Source: Herminiimonas sp. (GTDB taxonomy: Bacteria > Pseudomonadota > Gammaproteobacteria > Burkholderiales > Burkholderiaceae). Taken from it: 10,859 nucleotides of DNA. The stretch lies in NCBI GenBank assembly GCA_014377155.1, contig JACMQD010000258.1:1-10859 (forward strand). The letters are read 5' to 3'. The position numbers and the translations under genes are program-made. The notes under the pieces are model-generated. The model was given only the letters and a program-made list of their open reading frames with translations. It made no database searches and was not told the DNA's origin. This document shows, piece after piece, positions 1 through 6,275 of this stretch (positions are counted from its first letter, which is position 1; each line of letters begins with the position of its first letter).

Positions 1-56
1 GTTGATTTACCGTGGTCGATGTGGGCGATAATTGAAAAATTGCGGATGTTATTCAT
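1..56 (-). CDS. lepA: Elongation factor 4 (LepA), N-terminal fragment, cut by window edge
   Basis: Only the first 18 full codons are present; the gene continues beyond position 1. The translation begins MNNIRNFSIIAHIDHGKS, which is the canonical start of LepA/EF-4, including the beginning of the GTPase G1 (P-loop) motif AHIDHGKS. LepA is a ribosome-associated translational GTPase related to EF-G. The ATG at 54-56 is chosen because it gives the family's usual N-terminus. No clear Shine-Dalgarno lies in the 18 nt between this ATG and the upstream terminator-like hairpin (75-117), which is odd. The gene follows the degP and glutaredoxin-like genes, a neighbourhood I recall as common in Burkholderiales (lepA usually then followed by lepB and rnc, not visible here). 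The identification rests on a short but very distinctive motif. Confidence 0.9.
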   Translation of the reverse strand, partial: MNNIRNFSIIAHIDHGKS

Positions 57-74
57 TAACTAACTTGAAGTCAC

Positions 75-117
75 AAAAAAAGCGCCCGGAGCGGGGAATA
101 CCCCAAACGAGCGCCTT
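75..117 (-). terminator. Terminator-like hairpin with U-tract just before lepA
   Basis: Read on the minus strand, bases 117-108 (AAGGCGCTCG) pair with 88-79 (CGGGCGCTTT), giving 10 pairs including two G-U wobbles. Inside is a second small stem GGGG-TATT-CCCC (104-93). The 3' arm runs into seven T residues (81-75). This is the form of a Rho-independent terminator ending the glutaredoxin-like gene or the whole sigma-E operon. Because lepA starts only 18 nt further on, there is no room for a promoter between hairpin and lepA, so it could instead act as an attenuator in the lepA leader. Confidence 0.7.
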
Positions 118-140
118 CCTGAAGGTTATTCGATTGCGGC

Positions 141-146
141 ATTTTA
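141..146 (-). promoter_or_regulatory. Possible -10 element for lepA (weak)
   Basis: The minus strand carries TAAAAT (5 of 6 matches to TATAAT) in the gap after the glutaredoxin-like gene. No good -35 hexamer is visible at 16-18 nt, and the preceding bases are not an extended -10. If used, transcription would start near 134 and the lepA leader would contain the hairpin at 75-117. The rest of the 193-base gap (57-249) shows nothing else I can name. Confidence 0.22.
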
Positions 147-249
147 CCGGATTCCAGAGGGGAAAGCCGGAAATCACGCGAGAAGCTTTGCCTCCACGCC
201 GCTGCCAAACCAAAAACCCGAGTGAACATCCATGGTGGCAAGACCCGCG

Positions 250-510
250 TTATCCGTCGCCGCGCAGAAATTCGGTAAGGATGTGCTCGTCGAGGTAGTA
301 GTGGCACAACTTAACTGGTGCCGCGTCACCTTCGCGCTTTCCAAGAAGGACGGGCACCAGTTCATCATATTGCGCCAGCAGTTTTTCGTCAGCGTCGACA
401 TCGATCACTTCTACTTGAAACCGGTGTTGGGGCAAGAAGCTATGGAGTGCCGCGAGCATGTTGTCACACAGATGACAATACGTTCGGGAATATAGTTTGA
501 ATTGAATCAC
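250..510 (-). CDS. Small glutaredoxin-like thioredoxin-fold protein (DUF836 type)
   Basis: An 86-residue protein starting MIQFKLYSRTYCHLCDNM. A beta strand leads into a CxxC redox motif (Cys12-His-Leu-Cys15) at the start of a helix, and a LVPVL segment at residues 51-55 supplies the cis-proline expected of the thioredoxin fold (Pro53). Length and layout fit the short glutaredoxin-like family (Pfam DUF836/Glrx-like) rather than classical GSH-linked glutaredoxins with CPYC. No signal peptide is present, so it should be cytoplasmic; its substrate is unknown. The start is GTG (508-510); an in-frame TGA about 48 nt upstream and the lack of other start codons leave little choice, yet no Shine-Dalgarno is visible. 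It lies 86 nt after degP and could be the last gene of the sigma-E operon. The family call is good; the physiological role is open. Confidence 0.85.
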   Translation of the reverse strand: MIQFKLYSRTYCHLCDNMLAALHSFLPQHRFQVEVIDVDADEKLLAQYDELVPVLLGKREGDAAPVKLCHYYLDEHILTEFLRGDG

Positions 511-596
511 AAAAACCGTTTGTTCAGTCCAGCAATAAAAGGGACGGCTGACATGTCAGGACGACGCGCAGCCATCGTTGCTACCGACCACACAGC

Positions 597-2075
597 TTAC
601 TGGGCGCTGGGCTTTACAGGCACGAATTGCGACGATTCGCCGCGACGTACCAGCAACACCGCAGCTTTTTTTGCTTCCAGGCGTGCGACCAATCCGTTGA
701 ACTGCTTCACGTCTTTGATATCCGTGTTGTTCAAGCGCAGGATAACATCGCCGGTCCGTAGTCCAGCGCGAGCCGCAGCGCCTTCTGCAGTATCGACAAC
801 GATACCGCCGTCAATTTTGAGGTCACGGCGCTGCGCTTCGGTAAGATCGCTCGCGACCAGGCCAAGTGCATTTGAAGGATCTCCTTTTGGCTTCTTATCC
901 TCTTTCTTTACGACTTTTTCGGGCTCGAGTTCGGCGATTGTCATCGGCACGTCCCGGCTGGTGCCCTTGCGCCAGATCGTCGCAGTTGCCTTGGTACCTG
1001 GCTTGATGCTACCAACCGAGCGAGGCAGGTCACTGGATTTTTCAATTGCGACACCATTGAACTTGACGATAATGTCGCCGGCTTCCAGTCCTGCTTTTTC
1101 AGCCGGTCCGCCAGGCTCGACGCGCTGTACCAATGCGCCGCTTGCTTTTGGTAAGCCGAGCGATTCAGCCACTTCCTTGGTTACTTCACCGATCTGCACA
1201 CCGATGCGTCCACGCGTGACACGTCCGCTGGATTTTAATTGTTCCGTAACACGCATCGCCTCATCGATCGGCACCGCGAAGGAGATCCCCATGTAACCGC
1301 CCGAACGGCTGTAGATCTGCGAATTAATACCGATTACTTCACCGCGCATATTGATCAGCGGACCGCCGGAATTGCCCGGATTGACAGCAACGTCAGTCTG
1401 GATCAACGGCAAATAGTCGCCCGTGTCGCGTGCCTTGGCCGAGATGATTCCGGCTGTGACGGTATTGTCCAATCCGAACGGCGAGCCTATCGCGATGACC
1501 CATTCACCAACGCGCAACTTATTGGAATCCCCCAGGGTCAGGCGTGGCAGATTGGTGCCTTCGATCTTGACCAGCGCAACATCGGTACGCTTGTCGACCC
1601 CGATGATTTTGGCCTTGAATTCGCGCTTGTCGGTCAGCGTGACGAAAACATCGTCCGCACCATCGACCACGTGCGCATTCGTCATGACGTAGCCGTCGGC
1701 AGAGATGATGAAGCCCGATCCCACACCCCGCGCCAGGTCTTCTTCACCTTGCGGAGCTTGTCGCCGACCACGCGGCTGCTGCTGTTGTTGCTTTGGAACG
1801 GGAACGCCGAAAAAGCGTTTGAAGAATTCTTGCATTTCCTCGTCTTCGGCACTAGCTCCACCCTGCTGCGCAGCCTTGTTTTTTTCAGTCGTGCGAATAT
1901 TGACAACGGCCGGACCCGCTTTTTCAACCAAATCAGTAAAATCAGGCAAACCGGCGACCGATGCGGCTGCGAAGGCGACTGGGGCCGCTGCGAAAAGCGA
2001 CGGCGCGAAAAAGGCGCATGTAGCGCCTAAGATTAGTGCGGAAAGTTTTTTTTGTATTGGATGCATAGTCTTCAT
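597..2075 (-). CDS. degP: Periplasmic serine endoprotease/chaperone DegP (MucD, Do family)
   Basis: A 492-residue HtrA-family protease that degrades or refolds misfolded envelope proteins. A signal peptide covers about residues 1-38 (basic start, hydrophobic core LSALILGATCAFFA, Ala-rich cleavage zone). The trypsin-like domain (about 45-275) holds the full catalytic triad: His135 (TNAHVV), Asp165 (RTDVALVK) and Ser236 (GNSGGPL). Two PDZ domains follow (about 285-385 and 400-488), separated by a Lys-rich linker (386-398). A run of five Gln and an Arg/Gln-rich stretch (95-108) sits in the LA-loop region and is probably flexible. The start is the ATG at 2073-2075, 7 nt after the rseB stop; the ATG three codons later (MHPIQ) is an alternative, and neither has a strong Shine-Dalgarno, so coupling to rseB is likely. 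Its position after rpoE-rseA-rseB matches mucD of the algU-mucABD operon of Pseudomonas. All key residues are intact, so it should be active. Confidence 0.95.
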   Translation of the reverse strand: MKTMHPIQKKLSALILGATCAFFAPSLFAAAPVAFAAASVAGLPDFTDLVEKAGPAVVNIRTTEKNKAAQQGGASAEDEEMQEFFKRFFGVPVPKQQQQQPRGRRQAPQGEEDLARGVGSGFIISADGYVMTNAHVVDGADDVFVTLTDKREFKAKIIGVDKRTDVALVKIEGTNLPRLTLGDSNKLRVGEWVIAIGSPFGLDNTVTAGIISAKARDTGDYLPLIQTDVAVNPGNSGGPLINMRGEVIGINSQIYSRSGGYMGISFAVPIDEAMRVTEQLKSSGRVTRGRIGVQIGEVTKEVAESLGLPKASGALVQRVEPGGPAEKAGLEAGDIIVKFNGVAIEKSSDLPRSVGSIKPGTKATATIWRKGTSRDVPMTIAELEPEKVVKKEDKKPKGDPSNALGLVASDLTEAQRRDLKIDGGIVVDTAEGAAARAGLRTGDVILRLNNTDIKDVKQFNGLVARLEAKKAAVLLVRRGESSQFVPVKPSAQ

Positions 2076-2082
2076 GAAATCG

Positions 2083-3117
2083 CTATCTGGATTTGAATTC
2101 GATCGAATTTGCCACTTGTCTGATTGCCGCTGCAGGAACTTCTCCGACGATTGTCAGCCAATAATCGCCATACCGCTTTCCAATAATGTTCATTGCCCCC
2201 TGTTGCATCGAACCCTCGGTACGGCTTTGAGAACCTGGTTCGATGAAAACCGAAATAGCGGCAAGCCCGTCTGAGAACACAATCTGGGACACTTCTCGCT
2301 CGCTCGACGGCGATATCTTTGATTGAGTTGAAGAGTTGGGGACTGGTGCGTCAGAAACAAGTCTCTTGAGTTCACGAATTTTCTTGAAACCTGGCGGCAC
2401 TGCCTTGACCGTCCATGATGACAAATTAATGTTACTCATGGTTGCGCTTTCGACACGCCAGCCGCTGGTATTCGAAAAACTGGACTTGACTCGATTGCGG
2501 TCGATACCGCCAATCGCTATCTGCGCGAAGGCAATTTGTTCTACGACTTCGTTTTTTTCATTCAAAGTCTGTGCACGAAGTAATAAGCCGGTGGATTTTT
2601 CCGCCCATAATTTATAGCCATATCGCAGGTTATCCTTCGGTTCGAGGATAACGGCCTGGCAGTCGAATCCCGCGACCCGCCCTGTTTCCCCCTTCTTGAC
2701 ATTGTAATGCTCGGCAAGATCGGCAGGATTATTCGCCAAGATCGCGGGAAAGACGTCCTGGAGAACGCGTTTCTCGACCAGCAATGTCTTTGTTTCAGGA
2801 ACGTAGCAGGTTATTTCCTCATTGGTTCGAATGTATTCGCGCGGCTTACCGTCGAGTACTTCGAGTTTTTCAATTTCATTCTTACCCTCAAGAATATGGG
2901 TAATACGAGATGTCCGGACCTGGCTAGCTTGCTGGTAGACGAAAGTACCCGAGTAATTGAGTTTTTGGGCCGCCGTCTGAATTTTTTTTAACCAGACCTG
3001 GGCCTCTTTTTTTTCCGGTGACAGGTCGGTGTCTCGTGCATGCACCGACAATGCAATCAAACCGGATAAAACTACGACAAACTTAAACAATAACAATGTC
3101 TGCCGCATATGGATCAT
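2083..3117 (-). CDS. rseB: Sigma-E regulatory protein RseB/MucB (periplasmic)
   Basis: A 344-residue secreted protein that in characterised systems binds the periplasmic domain of RseA/MucA, protects it from DegS-type cleavage, and releases it on sensing mislocalised lipid or lipopolysaccharide. A signal peptide spans about 1-27 (LLLFKFVVVLSGLIALSVHA). The N-terminal lipoprotein-like domain begins near residue 40 and has the family hallmark NYSGTFVYQ (54-62). A smaller C-terminal domain (about 235-344) carries VPPGFK, FSDGLAAISVFIEP and GDYWLTIVGEVP. Cysteines occur at 104 and 153; whether they pair is unknown. The ATG at 3115-3117 overlaps the rseA stop as ATGA, the usual sign of translational coupling; the ATG at codon 4 is an alternative. 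The end lies 7 nt before degP. Confidence 0.93.
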   Translation of the reverse strand: MIHMRQTLLLFKFVVVLSGLIALSVHARDTDLSPEKKEAQVWLKKIQTAAQKLNYSGTFVYQQASQVRTSRITHILEGKNEIEKLEVLDGKPREYIRTNEEITCYVPETKTLLVEKRVLQDVFPAILANNPADLAEHYNVKKGETGRVAGFDCQAVILEPKDNLRYGYKLWAEKSTGLLLRAQTLNEKNEVVEQIAFAQIAIGGIDRNRVKSSFSNTSGWRVESATMSNINLSSWTVKAVPPGFKKIRELKRLVSDAPVPNSSTQSKISPSSEREVSQIVFSDGLAAISVFIEPGSQSRTEGSMQQGAMNIIGKRYGDYWLTIVGEVPAAAIRQVANSIEFKSR

Positions 3118-3716
3118 TTATCCGTCTCAGTTGCAAAGGTAGCAGAACGTGCATACTGCGCCGTACTGTAGACAGAAGGTGAAAAGCGCTGATGCGCAAG
3201 CAGGTAATCGTCAATACGCGGATCGCGCAATGCCCGCTCTTTAGATGATGTAAAGATAGGCGTCTTTAGTGCATTACCGACATCCTGGCTAGCCACCGCG
3301 ACCATCGCGGGCGCAGTGCGGCCAGCATCGGTTGACGCCACCATTAATTGCGGCACAGCAGCGAACCCGATCACCGCCAGTGCCGCCGTAGCGGAAAAAG
3401 CGGGTAGTCCAAAGCGTTTTAAATAAGTGCGTGTGCCTGCCGTGTCCGCAGCTTGTTCATGCGCCTTGCGCACGATCGGCAGCGCCAGTGGTGGCTCGGC
3501 ATCGAGGCGGGCCATGAGGCGCGTGGAAAAATCCGAAGTCAAATCGACGTCGAGATCGTCCGAACGAAGCATGTCGCCGATTTCATGATAGGTCGTCCAG
3601 GCCGCGCGCTCATCATGCCCGCTGAGGGAAGCCAGCATCACATCGACTTGAATGTCAGCTAGTTCACCATCCGAAAAAGCGGAAATTTGTTCTTGGGTCA
3701 TATTTTTCGTATTCAT
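3114..3716 (-). CDS. rseA: Anti-sigma-E factor RseA/MucA (inner membrane)
   Basis: A 200-residue single-pass membrane protein that sequesters sigma E in the cytoplasm. The N-terminal anti-sigma domain (about 5-75) starts with MTQEQISAFSDGELAD, the conserved RseA/MucA opening. One membrane segment lies at about 103-123 (GLPAFSATAALAVIGFAAVPQL), and the periplasmic tail (about 125-200) ends with the recurrent pattern RDPRIDDYLLAHQRFSPS. The start is the ATG at 3714-3716, which has GAGGT at 3725-3721 just upstream; an in-frame TTG eight codons earlier (3738-3740) lacks such a site and would place that Shine-Dalgarno inside the coding region. The gene follows rpoE by 65 nt and overlaps rseB by 4 nt, as expected for a sigma factor, anti-sigma factor and co-regulator made together. 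Confidence 0.93.
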   Translation of the reverse strand: MNTKNMTQEQISAFSDGELADIQVDVMLASLSGHDERAAWTTYHEIGDMLRSDDLDVDLTSDFSTRLMARLDAEPPLALPIVRKAHEQAADTAGTRTYLKRFGLPAFSATAALAVIGFAAVPQLMVASTDAGRTAPAMVAVASQDVGNALKTPIFTSSKERALRDPRIDDYLLAHQRFSPSVYSTAQYARSATFATETDK

Positions 3717-3720
3717 CACT

Positions 3721-3725
3721 ACCTC
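3721..3725 (-). promoter_or_regulatory. Shine-Dalgarno deciding the rseA start
   Basis: GAGGT on the minus strand, 4 nt before the ATG at 3714-3716. It selects this ATG over the in-frame upstream TTG. The rest of the 65-nt rpoE-rseA gap is AT-rich but I see no convincing promoter or hairpin in it. Confidence 0.7.
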
Positions 3726-3781
3726 GCAAAGCCAGGCCAACCCCTGTATTAAAATTATTACTGGTCTTGTTTTAACCGCTT

Positions 3782-4384
3782 TTACCAGCGCTTATCATTC
3801 GCCGTTCCCAACAAGGGACGCAAGCGTTCTGCAATTGCTTCCCGTGCACGGAAAATACGACTTCGAACGGTACCGATAGGACAACCCATCGCATCCGCAA
3901 TTTCGTCGTAGCTTAAACCCTCAATTTCCCGTAAGGTAATCGCCACTCGCAACTCTTCAGGCAGAGCGTCCATTGCGACATTGACCGTCTGCGCGATCTG
4001 CTTGGTTGCCAACATAGACTCTGGCGTGTTGATATCCCTTAGGTGCTCGCCGTCGTCAAAAGTTTCTGCTTCTTCCGCATCTGCTTCAGTTGACGTTGGC
4101 GCTCGCCTCCCTTGAGTTACCAGATAATTTTTCGCCGTATTGATGCCGATTCTGTATAACCAAGTATAAAACGCCGAGTCACCCCGAAACTGCGGCAGCG
4201 CGCGATAAGCTTTGATAAAAGCTTCCTGTACAACATCTTCGGCTTCAGCCTGGTCGCGAACAAGCCGCGACACCAGTCGCATAAGTTTTCGTTGATATTT
4301 GATTACCAAAAGTTCAAATGCTTTTTTATCGCCACGCTGTACGCGTTCGACAAGCAGTTGATCGATATCGCGTTCTGTCGTCAA
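3782..4384 (-). CDS. rpoE: RNA polymerase sigma factor RpoE/AlgU (ECF, envelope stress)
   Basis: A 200-residue ECF sigma factor directing RNA polymerase to envelope-stress promoters. Region 2 (about 25-92) includes YQRKLMRLVSRLVRD, EAEDVVQEAFIKAYRALPQF and DSAFYTWLYRIGINTAKNYL, the core-binding and -10 recognition helices of the RpoE/AlgU group. An acidic linker (about 100-117) leads to region 4 (about 133-185), with a helix-turn-helix around LSYDEIADAMGCPIGTVRSRIFRAREA for the -35 element. I chose the TTG at 4382-4384 because AAGGGA lies 7 nt upstream and the resulting start (TTERDIDQLLVERVQRGD) aligns with the family. A GTG at 4421-4423 in the same frame is possible but has no Shine-Dalgarno and lies at the predicted transcription start. 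No ATG is available at the N-terminus. It is first in the rpoE-rseA-rseB-degP cluster. Confidence 0.94.
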   Translation of the reverse strand: MTTERDIDQLLVERVQRGDKKAFELLVIKYQRKLMRLVSRLVRDQAEAEDVVQEAFIKAYRALPQFRGDSAFYTWLYRIGINTAKNYLVTQGRRAPTSTEADAEEAETFDDGEHLRDINTPESMLATKQIAQTVNVAMDALPEELRVAITLREIEGLSYDEIADAMGCPIGTVRSRIFRAREAIAERLRPLLGTANDKRW

Positions 4385-4391
4385 GCCCCAT

Positions 4392-4397
4392 TCCCTT
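4392..4397 (-). promoter_or_regulatory. Shine-Dalgarno deciding the rpoE TTG start
   Basis: AAGGGA on the minus strand with 7 nt to the TTG at 4382-4384. It is the only good ribosome-binding site near the N-terminus. An ATG at 4389-4391 lies between site and start but is out of frame. Confidence 0.6.
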
Positions 4398-4428
4398 GTT
4401 ATTTTGCAACATGCACGCGGCACAAAAC

Positions 4429-4456
4429 GTTGACTGAGTGAAATACGGATAGTTCA
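4429..4456 (-). promoter_or_regulatory. Candidate sigma-E-dependent autoregulatory promoter of rpoE
   Basis: The minus strand reads TGAACTA (4456-4450), 16 nt spacer, TCAAC (4433-4429). Known sigma-E/AlgU promoters have a GGAACTT-like -35 and a TCTGA or TCAAA -10 with a 16-17 nt spacer, so the core GAAC and the spacing match and a few flanking bases differ. Its place directly before rpoE fits the autoregulation known for this sigma factor. The start of transcription would be near 4422, leaving a leader of about 38 nt before the TTG. This is pattern matching by eye on a short site. Confidence 0.55.
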
Positions 4457-4474
4457 ATCAATGTTTGTCGCGAT

Positions 4475-4963
4475 TTAAATAATATTGCATTTTTCCGAAT
4501 TGTTATGCCCGGCAATCCAGCGACACGCAACCGAGAGTGACCGGAAACCGTCATCCGCTAATGAGTCTGGCAGAACAATCAGCACTTTGGTTTGCCCTAT
4601 ATCATCTTGCATCCTGAGAAGCAGGAGCCCGGTCCATAGCGTCGAGCCTGGTATAAGTCGCATGAGATGACCGCTGCGGGGATGCAGGTCGCTGTCCCTA
4701 TGCGATTCATTAAACAGCCGGATTTGGCCAATGCCTGAGATATCGATACGAATTACACGTGGCTGAATGATTGCCTGATGATAAAGGATGCCTGCTAAAA
4801 GTGTGAAGATCATCATGACCGATAACCGCAGCCAATTAGCGTAGAGTGCCATCTGGATCAAAACGACCAACGCACCGAGCACGATCATCCCGAGACTCAT
4901 GAACGAAACGATGACAAAAAGCGTTTTCGAAGGCTTAATAATAGCTGATACCGCAATAGACAT
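4475..4963 (-). CDS. Small two-helix membrane protein, resembles YgfX/CptA family
   Basis: A 162-residue protein I cannot assign firmly. Two hydrophobic segments (about 15-39 and 45-64) form a membrane hairpin, followed by a soluble C-terminal part of about 95 residues. That part has the order seen in YgfX (CptA): a short strand region with GQIRL, a Trp followed by LLLLRMQ, a hydrophobic strand ending in LPDSL, then DGFRSLSVACRWI. E. coli YgfX has the same two-helix-plus-domain layout and ends with a similar DSM...WRDLRRIL segment. YgfX has been linked to SdhE and proposed to be a toxin acting on cell-division proteins; no SdhE partner is seen here. The start is ATG 4961-4963 or the adjacent GTG 4964-4966; neither has a Shine-Dalgarno. 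It is between fabF and the rpoE promoter, 12 bases after a perfect hairpin region, on the same strand. Protein existence is likely; the family call is tentative. Confidence 0.65.
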   Translation of the reverse strand: MSIAVSAIIKPSKTLFVIVSFMSLGMIVLGALVVLIQMALYANWLRLSVMMIFTLLAGILYHQAIIQPRVIRIDISGIGQIRLFNESHRDSDLHPRSGHLMRLIPGSTLWTGLLLLRMQDDIGQTKVLIVLPDSLADDGFRSLSVACRWIAGHNNSEKCNII

Positions 4964-4984
4964 CACGGGCAGTGGACGGGTCTG

Positions 4985-5014
4985 TGCTCACTTCCCGCTG
5001 AAAAGAAGTGAGCA
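4985..5014 (-). repeat. Perfect 10-bp inverted repeat (hairpin) after fabF
   Basis: TGCTCACTTC (4985-4994) is the exact reverse complement of GAAGTGAGCA (5005-5014), with a 10-nt loop. It begins 7 nt after the fabF stop codon on the minus strand. No T-run follows on either side, so it is not a standard Rho-independent terminator. It could protect the 3' end of the fab transcript, weaken read-through, or bind a regulator as DNA. Confidence 0.6.
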
Positions 5015-5021
5015 GGTTGGC

Positions 5022-6269
5022 CTAGTGCTTGCCAAATACCAGTGTGCCGTTGGTCCCACCAAAACCGAATGAATTCTTGATTGCAATATCGATTGGCATC
5101 GATCGCGCTACATTCGCACAATAATCGAGATCGCATGCCGGATCCTGGTTAAAAATATTGATCGTTGGGGGTGAAAGCTGATTGTGGATCGCCAGCACCG
5201 TAAACACCGCTTCCAGACCGCCTGCGCCACCCAGTAAATGACCGGTCATCGACTTGGTCGAATTGACGACGATACTTTTGGCATGGTCGCCTAGCGCACG
5301 TTTGATCGCCACGGTTTCGGCAATATCGCCCAGCGGCGTGGAAGTACCATGTGCGTTGACGTAGTCGATCTGATCAGGATTGATAGCGGCATTGCGCATT
5401 GCCGAGATCATGCACCGTCGTGCGCCATCGCCGTCTTCCAACGGCGCTGTCATGTGATGGGCGTCGGCACTCATGCCAAAACCCAGAAGCTCTGCATAGA
5501 TCTTGGCGCCGCGCGCTTTTGCATGCTCGTATTCTTCCAGCACCATGACGCCGGCACCTTCGCCAAGGACAAAGCCATCTCGATCCCGGTCCCATGGTCG
5601 CGATGCTGTCGACGGATCTTCATTACGAGATGACAATGCCCGCGCTGCCGCAAAGCCGCCCAGACCCAACGGTGAAATCGTAGATTCGGACCCACCGGCA
5701 ATCATCACATCGGCGTCGCCGTATTCAATCAGGCGACCTGCAGCACCAATGCAATGCAAGCCGGTGGTACACGCTGTAACGATGGCAAGGTTGGGACCTT
5801 GCAATCCGTATTTGATCGACAGATGCCCGGAAATCATGTTGATGATCGACGCCGGCACGAAGAAAGGACTGATACGGCGCGGCCCTCTGCTCATGAGTTC
5901 GCTGTGGGTATCTTCGATCAGCGGTAAGCCGCCAATGCCGGACCCGACAATGACGCCGATCCGGTCGGCATTGGTTTCGCTGACAACCAAGCCGCTATCC
6001 TGCATCGCCTGCATGCCTGCCGCAACGCCATAGTGGATAAACGTATCCATGTGACGTGCTTCTTTGGCAGGGATGTAGTCTTCAATGTTGAAGCCTTTGA
6101 CCTCGCCGGCAAAATGCGTGCTGAACGGGGTGGCATCAAATTTTTTGATAGTCGCTATCCCTGATTTTCCTTCGATGACAGCATTCCACGCGTCGGCAAC
6201 AGTGTTGCCAACCGGTGAGATGCATCCAAGGCCAGTGATTACGACGCGACGTTGACGTGAACGACTCAA
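5022..6269 (-). CDS. fabF: 3-oxoacyl-[acyl-carrier-protein] synthase II (FabF, KAS II)
   Basis: A 415-residue condensing enzyme that elongates acyl-ACP with malonyl-ACP in type II fatty-acid synthesis in the cytoplasm. The thiolase-fold signature is complete: nucleophile Cys167 in TACTTGLH, His307 in [11 protein letters not shown], Lys339 in STKSMTGH and His344, with the C-terminal glycine loop [10 protein letters not shown] (401-410). The Cys-His-His triad separates it from FabH (Cys-His-Asn), and length fits FabF rather than FabB by overall flavour. The start is TTG (6267-6269), supported by AGGAG six nt upstream and by the expected beginning [14 protein letters not shown]; no nearby in-frame ATG exists. 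It lies 34 nt after acpP and is the last gene of the fab cluster. Confidence 0.95.
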   Translation of the reverse strand: MSRSRQRRVVITGLGCISPVGNTVADAWNAVIEGKSGIATIKKFDATPFSTHFAGEVKGFNIEDYIPAKEARHMDTFIHYGVAAGMQAMQDSGLVVSETNADRIGVIVGSGIGGLPLIEDTHSELMSRGPRRISPFFVPASIINMISGHLSIKYGLQGPNLAIVTACTTGLHCIGAAGRLIEYGDADVMIAGGSESTISPLGLGGFAAARALSSRNEDPSTASRPWDRDRDGFVLGEGAGVMVLEEYEHAKARGAKIYAELLGFGMSADAHHMTAPLEDGDGARRCMISAMRNAAINPDQIDYVNAHGTSTPLGDIAETVAIKRALGDHAKSIVVNSTKSMTGHLLGGAGGLEAVFTVLAIHNQLSPPTINIFNQDPACDLDYCANVARSMPIDIAIKNSFGFGGTNGTLVFGKH

Positions 6270-6275
6270 ACGATT

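Noticed and set aside
502..1296. Long plus-strand open frame of 264 codons opposite degP
   Set aside because: It is antisense to a clear DegP with all catalytic residues; the translation is Ser/Thr/Arg-rich with no recognisable domain, as expected for a shadow frame.
1239..2030. Plus-strand open frame of 263 codons opposite the N-terminal half of degP
   Set aside because: Entirely antisense to conserved protease sequence; composition looks random and there is no supporting ribosome-binding site.
2135..2141. GGAACTT on the plus strand, identical to a sigma-E -35 element
   Set aside because: No TCTGA/TCAAA-like -10 occurs 16-17 nt downstream, it lies inside rseB coding sequence, and no plus-strand gene follows.
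3738..3740. TTG as a longer rseA start
   Set aside because: The ATG at 3714-3716 has GAGGT just upstream and gives the conserved start; the TTG has no ribosome-binding site.
4421..4423. GTG as the rpoE start, giving 13 extra residues (VPRACCKITREWG)
   Set aside because: No Shine-Dalgarno, it coincides with the predicted transcription start, and the extra residues do not look like the RpoE family N-terminus.
5503..6033. Plus-strand open frame of 176 codons opposite fabF
   Set aside because: Antisense shadow of the conserved FabF core; no domain, and the opposite strand codes an intact enzyme.
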